Origin: CBDAUN01 sp965214875
GTDB lineage: Bacteria; Pseudomonadota; Gammaproteobacteria; Arenicellales; JAJDZL01
Reading direction: 5' to 3'
Assembly: GCA_965214875.1 (NCBI GenBank)
Contig: OZ243980.1
Location: forward strand, 248,001 to 312,000
Length of the DNA: 64,000 nucleotides
Positions 9,197-17,526 of the stretch are shown one piece after another. Under the pieces are notes generated by a model, which was given only the letters and a program-made list of their open reading frames with translations, did not search any database and was not told the origin of the DNA. Positions within the stretch are counted from its first letter, which is position 1. Each line of letters begins with the position of its first letter. A program made the translations under genes and the position numbers.

Positions 9197-9922
9197 TTAG
9201 CCGCTGGCGCGACAGACCGCCAGCCAGTTGTTGAACAGGCTTGTTGCGCTTTGCGATAGGCACTCTGCGTACGCCTCAGACTGCTCGCGCAATGAGTCGG
9301 CGCCCCCGGGGCCAAAAGTTGAACGAAGGGCGCGTTCATACTCGGGCACAGCATTCCATTCGTCGACGGTGTGCGGACCGGTCTCGACATGAAACTGGAT
9401 GCCAAGCGCAGTTTTGCCAAGCGCAAACGCCTGGACTCGGCAAAGTGGCGACGACATCAACACTGTCGCGCCTTGCGGCAGCCGCTTAACTTCCGCGCTA
9501 TGCCATTGAAGCGTCTTGATTGACCGAGGCAAGCCGGCAACAAAAGGATGTCCGCCCGCTTCACTGGTCAAGCTCACATCCAGCATGCCAACTTCCGGAG
9601 ATGCCGATGGCCCGACTTCGCCGCCTAATGCCGCTGCCAGAAGCTGATGCCCGAGGCAAACGCCGAAAAAAGGCATCTCGCGCTCGCCAACCGCTTCTTT
9701 GATCGCCTCTTTTTCATGCACAAGCCACGGATGCTCGTCTTCTTGCCAGACATCCATCGGGCCGCCCATGGAAATCATGGCATCGTAACGAGCAAGATCG
9801 GGAATTGACTCCCCCTCATCAAGCTCGACGGCATCCCAGCCGATTTTTTCGGACTGCATAAGATTCCGGTAGAGCCCCGGATGCTCGCACGCAATGTGCT
9901 GCAATACGATTATGCGCTTCAT
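9197..9922 (-). CDS. Class I glutamine amidotransferase-like protein
   Basis: A 241-residue stand-alone GATase1 domain of the GMP-synthase-like group. The nucleophile elbow is FFGVCLGHQLLAAALGG with the catalytic Cys, and the His-Glu pair is in GIQFHVETGP. The oxyanion-side SMGGPMDVW is typical of these proteins. Such stand-alone domains hydrolyse glutamine or gamma-glutamyl compounds; the true substrate is unknown. It converges with tyrS, 13 bases from its stop. An IS481 end starts about 35 bases upstream of its ATG and may have replaced its native promoter. Confidence 0.85.
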   Translation of the reverse strand: MKRIIVLQHIACEHPGLYRNLMQSEKIGWDAVELDEGESIPDLARYDAMISMGGPMDVWQEDEHPWLVHEKEAIKEAVGEREMPFFGVCLGHQLLAAALGGEVGPSASPEVGMLDVSLTSEAGGHPFVAGLPRSIKTLQWHSAEVKRLPQGATVLMSSPLCRVQAFALGKTALGIQFHVETGPHTVDEWNAVPEYERALRSTFGPGGADSLREQSEAYAECLSQSATSLFNNWLAVCRASG

Positions 9923-9956
9923 AATCAGGCGATTCTACCACTTTCGATCGCGGCAG

Positions 9957-10053
9957 GCGCTCGGGCAAACGGCGCCCATGCAGGCGTATAATGAAAATTT
10001 CAACCAAAGCGCACTTGCTGCCTGAAAAGTCTCATATGTATTCAACCAGTACA
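9957..10053 (+). mobile_element. IS481-type end remnant
   Basis: About 97 bases match the 3' end of the IS481-type elements found at 17.9 and 21.7 kb: the last codons of the transposase (CGCTCGGGCAAACGGCGCCC), then AGTCTCATATGTATTC and the terminal AACCAGTACA. The rest of the element is missing. The remnant joins directly to a 5'-truncated protease gene, so insertion followed by deletion removed that gene's front. Confidence 0.75.
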
Positions 10054-10054
10054 C

Positions 10055-10674
10055 ACAGTTGATTTCATAATTCCTGACTGTGCATACTCGGCGGGTACTG
10101 TATTCGCTATGGCCGGGGATGCGATGCATGTGGACTATTACTCCAGCTTAGGGCCTATTGACCGCAAGTCTTCAATGCGAGGGCGGGCAGGATGGTGCCC
10201 GCGCTTGGCTATCTTGAGAAATATGGGCAATTGATGGAGAAAGCAGACAACGGAAACATTAATGTCGCCGAGATCCGATTGCTATTGGAATTTGATCAAG
10301 CGGAGCTCTATCAATACGATCAACAGAGGAAGCTGTCAATAAAGCTGCTCAGGGATTGGCTCTGCAAGTACAAATTTAAAAATTGGCACAAGACAAAGAC
10401 GCGAGGCGAGCCAGTCACCGCGAAAATGAAATCCGATCGAGCGAGGGATATTGCTGAAACACTGACCAACACGGAGAAGTGGCACAGTCATGGATATGGG
10501 ATATCTATGGAAGTGCTGGAGAACGATTTGAAATTGAAAATTGATGATTTCGGTAAAGAGTCAGCGCATTCCGGCAGAATTCGCGATTACCACGAATTGC
10601 TGTCTGACTATATGCGGCGCCTTCAGATTTCTGGTGCCATACATATAGCTAACCGATTCAAGCCGTATGTGTAA
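10055..10674 (+). pseudogene. SDH-type (ClpP-fold) serine protease, truncated and frameshifted
   Basis: The remains of a serine dehydrogenase proteinase/SppA-like membrane-associated protease. Just after the IS481 remnant the frame reads VDFIIPDCAYSAGTVFAMAG, containing the likely catalytic Ser in YSAGT, then HVDYYSSLGPID. A one-base loss near 10161 shifts to a second frame that continues as PQVFNARAGRMVPALGYLEK and runs to the stop at 10674 with EKWHSHGYGISM. Apart from this shift the C-terminal two thirds looks complete. The N-terminus is gone. With two defects, a working enzyme is unlikely. The downstream small genes may have been its operon partners. Confidence 0.72.
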
Positions 10675-10696
10675 AACTCTAGTGGAGAATATAAAA

Positions 10697-10897
10697 ATGT
10701 CGGAATTGAAAGTTGGTGATCTTTTAAAAAACAGTCAGAATGTGAATCCAGATTTACTAAAAAAGTCTTCAGAGATAAATGAGCAACTAAAGAGACTCGG
10801 ACACAAAAAGCCTGGTTATCAGCTTGAGCGCCGCAGAATCAAGGTTGTAGATATTCGCGAGACTACAATGGATCGACTAGTGGCTGTTAAAAAATAA
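10697..10897 (+). CDS. Small hypothetical protein
   Basis: A 66-residue, lysine-rich charged protein (MSELKVGDLLKNSQNVNPDL at its start) directly after the broken protease. The ATG at 10697 follows GTGGAGAATATAAAA, a plausible ribosome site. An earlier ATG at 10667 overlaps the protease end and is less likely. No family recognised. It stops seven bases before an IS-like insertion, so its C-terminus is probably intact. Confidence 0.45.
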   Translation: MSELKVGDLLKNSQNVNPDLLKKSSEINEQLKRLGHKKPGYQLERRRIKVVDIRETTMDRLVAVKK

Positions 10898-10903
10898 ACT
10901 AAT

Positions 10904-11439
10904 TAGTGTCTGCCAGAAAACCCCCGATTTTGCGCCCGGGCGGGCGAGCTGGCGGGCCGCATGGCGGCCGGAGCCGCAAGAGGCGGACCGACATTTTCTT
11001 ATTGCGACGGAATATGCCGCATATGCGAAGCGCGAGCGGATTCCGCTCCGGCCTGCGCCAGCTCTCGAGGCCGAGCTCGTCGGCCAGCCTGGCCGCCGTG
11101 CGCGCCGCATCGCGTCCCACAGCAGGTCCGCATCGATCGGATAGTGCACATCGGTCTCCACGCAGAACGAACCGGCCCGCCCGTGCAACGGCTCGCCAGG
11201 CTTTTTTCCGGTCGCTTTGTGCCCCGACCCGGCCACCAGCTGCCCGATCTCCGACAGCAGCTCCGGGCTCAAAAGCGAGACTTTGTCGACCGCCGTCTGC
11301 TGCTCGCAGGTGTGCCCGAGTGCCCCGGCATCCGCCGCACCAGCCCGTCGTGGTTCGCCAGATGCGCCGGCCGGTCGCCGTCACATGATTGTTTTCATTG
11401 GATAAATGATATCATATTTGGGTTTTCTGGCAGACACTA
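10904..11439. mobile_element. Internally deleted ISNCY-type element (non-autonomous)
   Basis: 536 bases bounded by inverted repeats TAGTGTCTGCCAGAAAAC (left) and its complement ending GCAGACACTA (right). The same ends bound the 1.8 kb element at 19563-21364. The interior keeps a piece of the minus-strand transposase (around the PTDADLL region and the N-terminal HANHDGL region, out of frame) and the sub-terminal sequence next to the right end, but most of the gene is missing. The copies differ at many positions, so this is an old deletion derivative that could only move if a related transposase acted in trans. No clear target duplication was found. Confidence 0.8.
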
Positions 11440-11448
11440 GTTATTGAG

Positions 11449-12110
11449 TCTGCTAACAATAATCGTTTGCCCGACTTTCTTGATGATATCAACCTCGAGA
11501 CATTTTCTGGAATTTATGGCGCTATCACGCAAAAGTTGGCTGGGACAATACCGGCACCGTCCGTAGAACGACTAACCGGCCAGCCAATGAGTGACGAAAG
11601 ACAAAAGAAACTCGATGCATTGGCATTTGCACTGGTTCGGTCACAAAACAAGTCATCAGCTTTCACGGGTCTCGTGTTTGCAGGTTTCGGGCGTAATGAC
11701 CGGTTCTATTTGCTGCATTCGGTTGAAGTTGATGGAGTCTACTTGAAACAACCTCGCATTTTGAAGCGGACCGTTTCGATGAAGGCGCCCATCAGCAAAT
11801 AAAAGACGCTGCGGTCAACCGGTTCATGGAAAGCATGGAGAGGCGGAAAGCAATAGCCGAATACGGATTGCGATCTGCGGTGAACCATTTGTCCAAGAAG
11901 GAACTGGCGGAGGTTGCGTACTTGCTGGCTGAGCTGGCATCGCGGAAGCGGCGGTGCTCCAGCGAAATGGAGACTGTGGGAGGGCCGATTGACGTTGCGA
12001 TGCTGACACGGAACGAAGGCTTCGCTTGGGTCAGGAGAAAACGATATTTCGATATCGATTTGAACCGCCTCTATACGGAGCGCCTTAAACTAGCAATGGA
12101 AACAGCATGA
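11449..12110 (+). pseudogene. Uncharacterised protein, 5'-truncated and frameshifted
   Basis: Two adjoining frames look like one gene. The first (stop near 11802) reads NNNRLPDFLDDINLETFSGI and later TGLVFAGFGRNDRFY. The second, entered near 11755, reads through ATG 11826 and contains KKELAEVAYLLAELASRKRR and METVGGPIDVAMLTRNEGFA. The end resembles a bacterial protein of unknown function that I recall with an ETVGGPIDVA motif; the family name is not certain. The front is cut off by the IS derivative. It probably belonged to the same accessory locus as the broken protease. Confidence 0.45.
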
Positions 12111-12117
12111 GAAAAAG

Positions 12118-12306
12118 ATGGCCGATAAGCAAATCAAAGACAAGCAGAGTGTCAAGCCGAAGGCTCCGCAAGTGCCGTTCGAGTTTCTGGAAATGCGACA
12201 GGACAAAACAGACGATGTGGTCGAAGCTTTCTCTCGAGGATTTGAGCAGGACCTTAGAAGAATTCTCGGAGACAAGTACCACGAACCGCCTGAACGCAGC
12301 AAATAG
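12118..12306 (+). CDS. Small hypothetical protein
   Basis: A 62-residue, highly charged protein starting MADKQIKDKQSVKPKAPQVP, eight bases after the preceding frame stops. Its position suggests the last gene of the decayed protease locus. No family recognised; composition suggests a soluble, partly disordered protein. Confidence 0.4.
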   Translation: MADKQIKDKQSVKPKAPQVPFEFLEMRQDKTDDVVEAFSRGFEQDLRRILGDKYHEPPERSK

Positions 12307-12468
12307 CGCACATTATTCACCTTGTTCCAAGGCTGGGCGCAGGCCGGACGTTTTCGGATGTGCTGAATTCGAATGCTTCTGGAAATGCTAGTCAAGTCGT
12401 TGCGTGTTGAAGCGGTTTGAGCGCAGGTTGTCTGAGGCCAGATCGGCGATAACACATTAGGGCGTGTT

Positions 12469-12520
12469 TGTCCGGAGTCAGACACATGCGGGCAGTCCCG
12501 CATGTGTCTGACTCCGGACA
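12469..12520. repeat. Perfect 24-base inverted repeat resembling paired IS481 ends
   Basis: Two perfectly complementary 24-base arms (TGTCCGGAGTCAGACACATG... and its complement) around a four-base CAGT loop. The arm differs at only a few positions from the left end of the IS481 element at 17935 (TGTCCGGGTTCAGATACATG). It lies in the otherwise empty stretch 12307-12696, between the 3' ends of two convergent gene groups. No T-run follows, so it is not a standard terminator, though it could fold in RNA. A minimal two-ended IS derivative is the best explanation. Confidence 0.8.
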
Positions 12521-12696
12521 GCACATTTATTTTCAAACGTTGAGACGGTAGTGCGTCTGAATATCATTTTGTACGAAAATTCGGGTGTTCTCCTGGATTG
12601 CGGTACGGCTCATCTCGGCAAATTAGTACAATCACGCTCTGAGAAAGTGCCGATGTTCGCGATTGTGCGGTTTTTCACATTGTGAGAGTTCGCCGC

Positions 12697-13290
12697 TTAA
12701 GGCGAGCAACACCTGAACTTTACGGATTCACCTTCAGGCACTTCGGCAAGATCGCCGGTGCGGACAAGATGTCGGCAGGCATCCAGTACATCCCAGGGAA
12801 TTTCGTCAAGCGCTTCGGCGATATCGACGGATTCCAGAGTTTCGCCGCTTTGCATTATGACCAGAACCCGCGACAAGAGAAGCGAAAATCCGGGTGCTTC
12901 ACAATCCGGCACCTTCAGATATTCCGCATCCGAGAGAAATTCGATGCGGCTGTCGCGAACGATGAAGTGGCTCATGCAGCCGGACCGGCGCCAGACTGAA
13001 GGGAAGAGCGTGAGTCGTTGCTTCTTATCGGAATAGAGGCGCCACGCCGCCCCCGTCCGCCGGTCCAAAATCAATGGAATCTCGTCGCCGCAACCACAGG
13101 GGCATTTCAAAATCAGCCAGCGAGGCTGTTCGCGCACGATGAGTGCCGCATCTCCGGGCAAGCGGAGCCGGTCCCCAACCAGTGCGCGGGAACTGACGGC
13201 CGCTTTCAGGGATAGCGGGACCGCCTCACCGCTTATGGGTGCTTTGGATACCACTTCACAAATCATTCGCAATGCATTCAGCGAGAACAT
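12697..13290 (-). CDS. DUF6527 protein, predicted zinc-binding partner of the Ubl operon
   Basis: A 197-residue protein with the DUF6527 pattern: RWLILKCPCGCGDEIPLILD (a Cys-rich knuckle), a W-R-L strand, then TLFPSVWRRSGCMSHFIVRD. The cysteines suggest a bound metal. Members of this family are found with bacterial ubiquitin-like, E2 and E1/JAB genes; a RING-like or adaptor role is possible but unproven. It also has a C-terminal helical extension (about residues 125-197). Its start overlaps the kinase gene end; ATG 13290 (35-base overlap) and ATG 13266 (11-base overlap) are both possible and neither has a clear ribosome site. It is the last gene of the operon. Confidence 0.72.
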   Translation of the reverse strand: MFSLNALRMICEVVSKAPISGEAVPLSLKAAVSSRALVGDRLRLPGDAALIVREQPRWLILKCPCGCGDEIPLILDRRTGAAWRLYSDKKQRLTLFPSVWRRSGCMSHFIVRDSRIEFLSDAEYLKVPDCEAPGFSLLLSRVLVIMQSGETLESVDIAEALDEIPWDVLDACRHLVRTGDLAEVPEGESVKFRCCSP

Positions 13291-14866
13291 AGGCGATAGC
13301 CCGTGCGCCCTCAGCGCTTACCCCAGTGCGTTGCGCCGCACTGCTAGCCTTGCTCTGATCCCGGGGCAGTTTCTTGCACCCTTTCCTCAATAGCATTGTT
13401 GCCAGCGCAAAGGCGTATTGGCCGGGTTGCAGTTCATGCATGCGGGCATGCATGCGGATTTGCCTTACGCAGTCGAAGAACCAGGCTGATTGTTCGCTCG
13501 GGTCGCATCGCCAGCGCTCGTATTCGATAAGGAATGCTCTTTGATAAAGAGGTTTGACCGAACACAGCAAAGCTTTTGCGCTGCGGGCGTCCTGCGCGAA
13601 TCCGTCGACCAGCATACCTGCTTCCAGGGATGCATGATCGAACAGAACAGGCGCCTTGCTGGCCATTTTCTCGATATCGATGATCACCGCATCCTCATTG
13701 CGCACAAGAATGTTCTTCGCATGCAAATCGCCATGGATCGCCCCGACCATAGCCGGCTTCATCCTAAGGCTATCAAGTCTGGACTTCAGCTGAACTGGAC
13801 TGATCGTTGCCCCGAGCTCTTTCGCCAGCTGTCGACGTTGCGACGGCAGTCGCGCATCATTTGGCAATATTTTCTTTGCATGCTCGTGCATCGATTCGGC
13901 TTCCTTCGTCGCGCCAGCATGCCAGGCACAAAGCGTCACATTGAACAAGCCCGCTATTGCCGGAACGGCGCGATTCTCGCGAGCGCAGTCGATAAGCCTC
14001 TCGGTGCCGTTTACAAAATCGCTGACCAGAATTCCCTGCTGCCCGCCTAATGCGCATCGCTCAAGCCGCAACCCCGGACCAAGATGGAAGGGAATATGGT
14101 CCAAAGCGATGGAACGATATGCCTTGTATTCATTGAAGATGATGTCTCTATTACCGAGTTTCACGAAATACTGATAGGGATAGGACTCGTGTCCGCCCAG
14201 TATGCTGTCGCGCAAGACGGCATAAGCGCGAAATGTCAAAACGCCCGACAGTCCGTTTTTCTGCTCAACCAGAACAAGGCGACGCGCATCGTGAAACGCT
14301 CTTTGCAGCAGGGCGATTTGCTCGTTTGAAAGCTTGGTGCCGCAACGGCAATCCAGGCTGATGTTTGGAGCTGGACCAACTGGAAAATCGGTCAGCATCC
14401 GGTACATTTGACCCCAATCGCTGCGCGCGCCAAAGATATGGACTGCGGGCAATGCGGGTTGCTGTGTCGAAATGTCGATGGACTCTGTTTCGAGGGAGGA
14501 GAGTTCAAAACCCGAGACTGGTAGCGACCGCGAGAGGTCGGTGAGTAAATTTTTAACGAGTCGCTTGAAGTGCGTTACTGACGTTCCCGATTGGACATCA
14601 ATGAAAACAAGACTGCCGTGCGCCAGCAATGTGTTTGCATGCCGATCTAGAAAATTTCGCATGCGGGCGACCTGAGGTTTGCGATGCTGGCGCAAAACGA
14701 CGGCGGCGATTGCCGCCAGCCGCTTCGGATCTCGGCAGTCGGCATCTTCAAGTCTGCAAAGCTCGAAGCGGTTGAGATGATCTCGAGCATCTGCCGGAGG
14801 ATCTTCCTCGAAGAAACCGATCATGAGACGAGGAGATTTTGGCTTACGGATGACGTGGATTGTCAT
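13256..14866 (-). CDS. APH-like phosphotransferase in the ubiquitin-like operon
   Basis: A 536-residue protein whose C-terminal half carries aminoglycoside-phosphotransferase/choline-kinase motifs: GAIHGDLHAKNILV (catalytic loop with Asp and Asn, near residue 380) and AVIIDIEK (metal-binding Asp). Further upstream, YQYFVKLG followed by IIFNEYKAY fits the ATP-binding Lys and helix C Glu. The first ~230 residues do not resemble a kinase lobe; the RCGTKLSNEQIALLQRAF segment may start the catalytic module. The ATG at 14866 is three bases after the E1 stop, and is preferred to an upstream in-frame start inside E1. Coupling with Ubl genes suggests it phosphorylates a component or target of the pathway, or a small molecule. 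That role is inferred. Confidence 0.72.
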   Translation of the reverse strand: MTIHVIRKPKSPRLMIGFFEEDPPADARDHLNRFELCRLEDADCRDPKRLAAIAAVVLRQHRKPQVARMRNFLDRHANTLLAHGSLVFIDVQSGTSVTHFKRLVKNLLTDLSRSLPVSGFELSSLETESIDISTQQPALPAVHIFGARSDWGQMYRMLTDFPVGPAPNISLDCRCGTKLSNEQIALLQRAFHDARRLVLVEQKNGLSGVLTFRAYAVLRDSILGGHESYPYQYFVKLGNRDIIFNEYKAYRSIALDHIPFHLGPGLRLERCALGGQQGILVSDFVNGTERLIDCARENRAVPAIAGLFNVTLCAWHAGATKEAESMHEHAKKILPNDARLPSQRRQLAKELGATISPVQLKSRLDSLRMKPAMVGAIHGDLHAKNILVRNEDAVIIDIEKMASKAPVLFDHASLEAGMLVDGFAQDARSAKALLCSVKPLYQRAFLIEYERWRCDPSEQSAWFFDCVRQIRMHARMHELQPGQYAFALATMLLRKGCKKLPRDQSKASSAAQRTGVSAEGARAIAYVLAECIANDL

Positions 14867-14868
14867 AG

Positions 14869-16203
14869 TCAACACTTTCGCGCCAGAATTCTTTGCGAAT
14901 CGCCTCGAGCCAGAACACCAGAACGCGAGCAGATGAAGCAACCGGTTTTCGCAGTTGCACTAACGGGGCGAACTTTTGATTGCATAGCATCGTATACAAG
15001 ATAGCGGGATTGAATCGGCATTGATGTAAATATCCCTAACATCATGGTTATCGCTAGTGAGACGACCGTCCCGTTAAGCGATATAACCGACGGAGCTGGC
15101 ACGTTGTCACCTTGCACATAACGGTCTGCCAGCCGTTCGGAGTCATTCATCATCTCCCGTCGAATGGCATCTGGGTTCAGGAGGCTTGAGCACCAAAGAC
15201 AAGGCCGATCAGGTCCGAGCATCTGGATGCGACCGGCAATCGAAGTCACCGATCCCGACTCGGCTGTTATGACAGAGCCCACATCCATGCATGGAATCAA
15301 GTACTGGTAGGCTATTTGCTGAGCGACAGACCGGCTGGCATGCGAGTCAGTGCAGCAGAGAATCGCATCGGCATCAATCATCTGTCGGGCAACTTTTTCG
15401 CAGACGACATCGCCAACAATGGCGCGACACTTGGCACGAGGCGACAAGCGCCGAATGTGGCGCTCGATCAATTTGCACTTGGGCTGCCCGATGTCCCGTG
15501 CAACGGTACCGACGACCCGGCTCAGGTTGGAAGTTTCCAGGTTGTCAGGGTCAATCAAGGTGAACCGGCGGACTCCAAGGTGCGCGAGTTGCTCTGCGGC
15601 TATTGATCCGGTGCCACCGAGACCTACCAGACACACTCGCAACTCTTGCAAGGTTCGCTGGCCGGATTTGCCGAAAGTGCGCACCTGTCGATCATGCGTC
15701 TCATGCATCGCGGCACCCCGGCCCTTCCCATCGTACTCTATGGTCCTGCGATCTCCTACGGAGATGACCCGCACGGGGATGCGGGTGCCAAGCAATCGCG
15801 CACAGGTTCCGCCTGGGCTCATGACAACGGCGCAATGAGTGCCGTTCAGTTTTCGCCGTGAAAAAAAGGCCGCCAGCTCTTGCTCGCCTGCATCGTCGAC
15901 GCTGGAAAATCTTGGTCTGGCGCTACCGGTATGGGAGTGCAGGAATATCAACGAGTAGTCGTTCAGTTTGGCGTGTTTTGCGACGTGCGCTACGAACTGC
16001 GGCTTCAGCTGCGCATATGCGGCACCGTATTCGACGTAGTCGGACTCAGCAGGTAATCGAATTTCTTGCACGAGCACGAGGTTCAGTCTGTTACCGCATT
16101 GCCCGCGAGTCGCGAATGCGACTGCGCACTGCTCATAATTATGCCCGACCATCGCATCGCGTAGCAGGCCTAGGTCGGAGGATATGATCCGCAGCTCGAT
16201 CAT
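14869..16203 (-). CDS. JAB (JAMM) deubiquitinase-like and E1-like fusion protein
   Basis: A 444-residue two-domain protein. Residues ~1-150 are a JAB/MPN metallopeptidase: Glu47, LHSHTG with His89 and His91, then SSVDD with Asp103/104, the zinc set of JAMM proteases. Residues ~180-420 are an E1/ThiF/MoeB-like adenylating domain: VGLGGTGS (194-200), DPDNLETSNLSRV with the ATP-contacting Asn and Arg, and CTDSHASR. Two CxxC pairs (CLWC, CFIC) likely bind structural zinc. One polypeptide thus both activates the C-terminus of the ubiquitin-like protein and can probably cut it off again. ATG at 16203 overlaps the E2 stop as ATGA. The catalytic E1 cysteine cannot be placed with certainty. Confidence 0.85.
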   Translation of the reverse strand: MIELRIISSDLGLLRDAMVGHNYEQCAVAFATRGQCGNRLNLVLVQEIRLPAESDYVEYGAAYAQLKPQFVAHVAKHAKLNDYSLIFLHSHTGSARPRFSSVDDAGEQELAAFFSRRKLNGTHCAVVMSPGGTCARLLGTRIPVRVISVGDRRTIEYDGKGRGAAMHETHDRQVRTFGKSGQRTLQELRVCLVGLGGTGSIAAEQLAHLGVRRFTLIDPDNLETSNLSRVVGTVARDIGQPKCKLIERHIRRLSPRAKCRAIVGDVVCEKVARQMIDADAILCCTDSHASRSVAQQIAYQYLIPCMDVGSVITAESGSVTSIAGRIQMLGPDRPCLWCSSLLNPDAIRREMMNDSERLADRYVQGDNVPAPSVISLNGTVVSLAITMMLGIFTSMPIQSRYLVYDAMQSKVRPVSATAKTGCFICSRSGVLARGDSQRILARKC

Positions 16204-16598
16204 TGCCGAATGTCGAGCCGTCCCAGGGCAACCTTCAGAAAGGTTATCAAATTGTCCCGATTGGGGTCCCAGTTCGCAAGGTGCCATGAAAACCATGTCG
16301 TTTGACGACCGGCATCGGTGTCATCGGGGATCGGGTTGCTGTCGCTGCTGCCTTGCGGCGTTGATCCATTCGCCAAGCGAAACTGGCCGGGCGCCACCCA
16401 GAAGCAATCGGGCGAAGCCGCAGGATAAGCTGGCGGAGCGACAAACAGAAGGTCGGTTTTAGGACGGTTCCAGCCCTCGATTTCGATATCCTTGATTTCA
16501 ATCAGAGTCCCGTCAGTATTTAACGTCTGATAATCAGAGCAATGCCAACCGTTTTTACGGCAATGTTTCTTAAGCTCTTTGAAATCCTGATCAAGCAT
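16200..16598 (-). CDS. E2-like conjugating enzyme (prokaryotic E2 family)
   Basis: A 132-residue protein resembling the prokaryotic E2 group that travels with Multi-ubiquitin genes. Diagnostic features are DLLFVAPPAYPAASPDCFWV (the YP-x-PPD region before the active-site side), the W-x-SWHLANWDPNRDNLITF stretch, and a terminal helix. Cys in SPDCFWV is the only cysteine near the expected centre, but I cannot confirm it as catalytic; some members of this family lack the canonical residue. ATG 16598 lies two bases after the Ubl stop and gives the family's usual length, so it is chosen over the longer frame from 16637. Confidence 0.78.
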   Translation of the reverse strand: MLDQDFKELKKHCRKNGWHCSDYQTLNTDGTLIEIKDIEIEGWNRPKTDLLFVAPPAYPAASPDCFWVAPGQFRLANGSTPQGSSDSNPIPDDTDAGRQTTWFSWHLANWDPNRDNLITFLKVALGRLDIRQ

Positions 16599-16600
16599 CG

Positions 16601-16840
16601 CTATCCGAAAGTTGCCGGTGGAACAGCGTAGAAGCACCTGTCGGAGCTAGACACGTTGATTAGATCACCGTCGGAGATCTGACGGTCAGGCGAATCGCCA
16701 GCTTCTTCAAGAAATAGCTGGTAGTCGCCTGAAATGCCTGCGATTTCCTTGATCTGCTGGCCGTTCAGCGCAGTGTCTTCGCTGTTGTACTCCTTGCCGT
16801 CAACAAGAAATGTGCATGGGTTCATGGCATGTTCGTTCAT
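16601..16840 (-). CDS. Ubiquitin-like protein (Multi-ubiquitin domain)
   Basis: A 79-residue beta-grasp modifier. FLVDGKEYNSEDTALNGQQI, then KEIAGISGDYQLFLEE, PDRQISDGDLINV and CFYAVPPATFG match the Multi-ubiquitin (Multi_ubiq) pattern. There is one domain, not the tandem array many homologues have. The protein already ends in Gly, so no tail must be removed before adenylation by the neighbouring E1. Its ATG overlaps the upstream regulator stop as ATGA, and its own stop is two bases before the E2 gene. ATG 16825 (MNPCTFLV) is an alternative start. It is the probable substrate of the conjugation cascade encoded downstream. Confidence 0.82.
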   Translation of the reverse strand: MNEHAMNPCTFLVDGKEYNSEDTALNGQQIKEIAGISGDYQLFLEEAGDSPDRQISDGDLINVSSSDRCFYAVPPATFG

Positions 16841-17526
16841 AGTCGGATTCCTGATTCGGGTTGATGGGAGAAATGATGGCCGCGAGCCGTCTTTCGCGCC
16901 GCGGCAATAATACCGGATAGTTCATCCCGGTTAATAAGATCCAGCGGCTGATCAGCCGCTGGCAAATCAGGCGGGCGGTCCAGCTGCAGATTCCTCAGTT
17001 GGTAGAATGCAAGCGCTTGGCGGCATTGGATCATTAGTTTTCCGTCGGTCATGGCGAAGTCCGATTCAATTGCTATGCGCTGGCCCTCGGTCAATCCGGA
17101 GCGAGGCTTGATGACGAGATCAACATATGTGTTCCATTCGCAGTCGGCATCGGCGAACATCGAAGCAGGACGAGACTTTAGGATTTTTTGAATCCGTGTA
17201 AGCACAAAATCGCGAAACAAACCTGTGCTATGGCACCACGACCGGGCGTGCCAGCGATTACCGTCAGAGGCGAGCGCATGCGGCGCGATCCACACTTTCG
17301 CAGGACCGGGGCGGCGCATGGACTGATAGGACGCCAGCAATTCCTCGCGATGCGCAATAGCGGCAAGAATTGGCAGCAGGACGCTGGTTTCCACTCGGCG
17401 TGCAGGGGTGCCAACAACTTCGGCCGGAGGCGGGCGCTGAACAAACGAATCGGTCGGCACCGAGGTGCCGGAGCAGCGCGCGGCGAGATCGGCAAGGTGG
17501 TTTTGTGCGTCGTACTGTGTCAGCAC
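16837..17526 (-). CDS. WYL-type regulator, C-terminal fragment
   Basis: A 229-residue continuation of the helix-turn-helix fragment at 17520-17768. It contains the WYL-like core (WIAPHALASDGNRWHARSWC followed by HSTGLFRDFVLTRI) and a C-terminal ligand/oligomer domain ending before the Ubl gene. GTG at 17526 overlaps the TGA of the N-terminal frame (GTGCTGA). Restoring one C in the CCC run next to it joins the two frames smoothly (FVP-VLTQYD). The full protein would match the BrxR/CapW family, which represses defence operons and binds a signal through the WYL domain. As written it may be made as a separate, reinitiated protein, or the gene may be broken. Confidence 0.68.
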   Translation of the reverse strand: MLTQYDAQNHLADLAARCSGTSVPTDSFVQRPPPAEVVGTPARRVETSVLLPILAAIAHREELLASYQSMRRPGPAKVWIAPHALASDGNRWHARSWCHSTGLFRDFVLTRIQKILKSRPASMFADADCEWNTYVDLVIKPRSGLTEGQRIAIESDFAMTDGKLMIQCRQALAFYQLRNLQLDRPPDLPAADQPLDLINRDELSGIIAAARKTARGHHFSHQPESGIRL

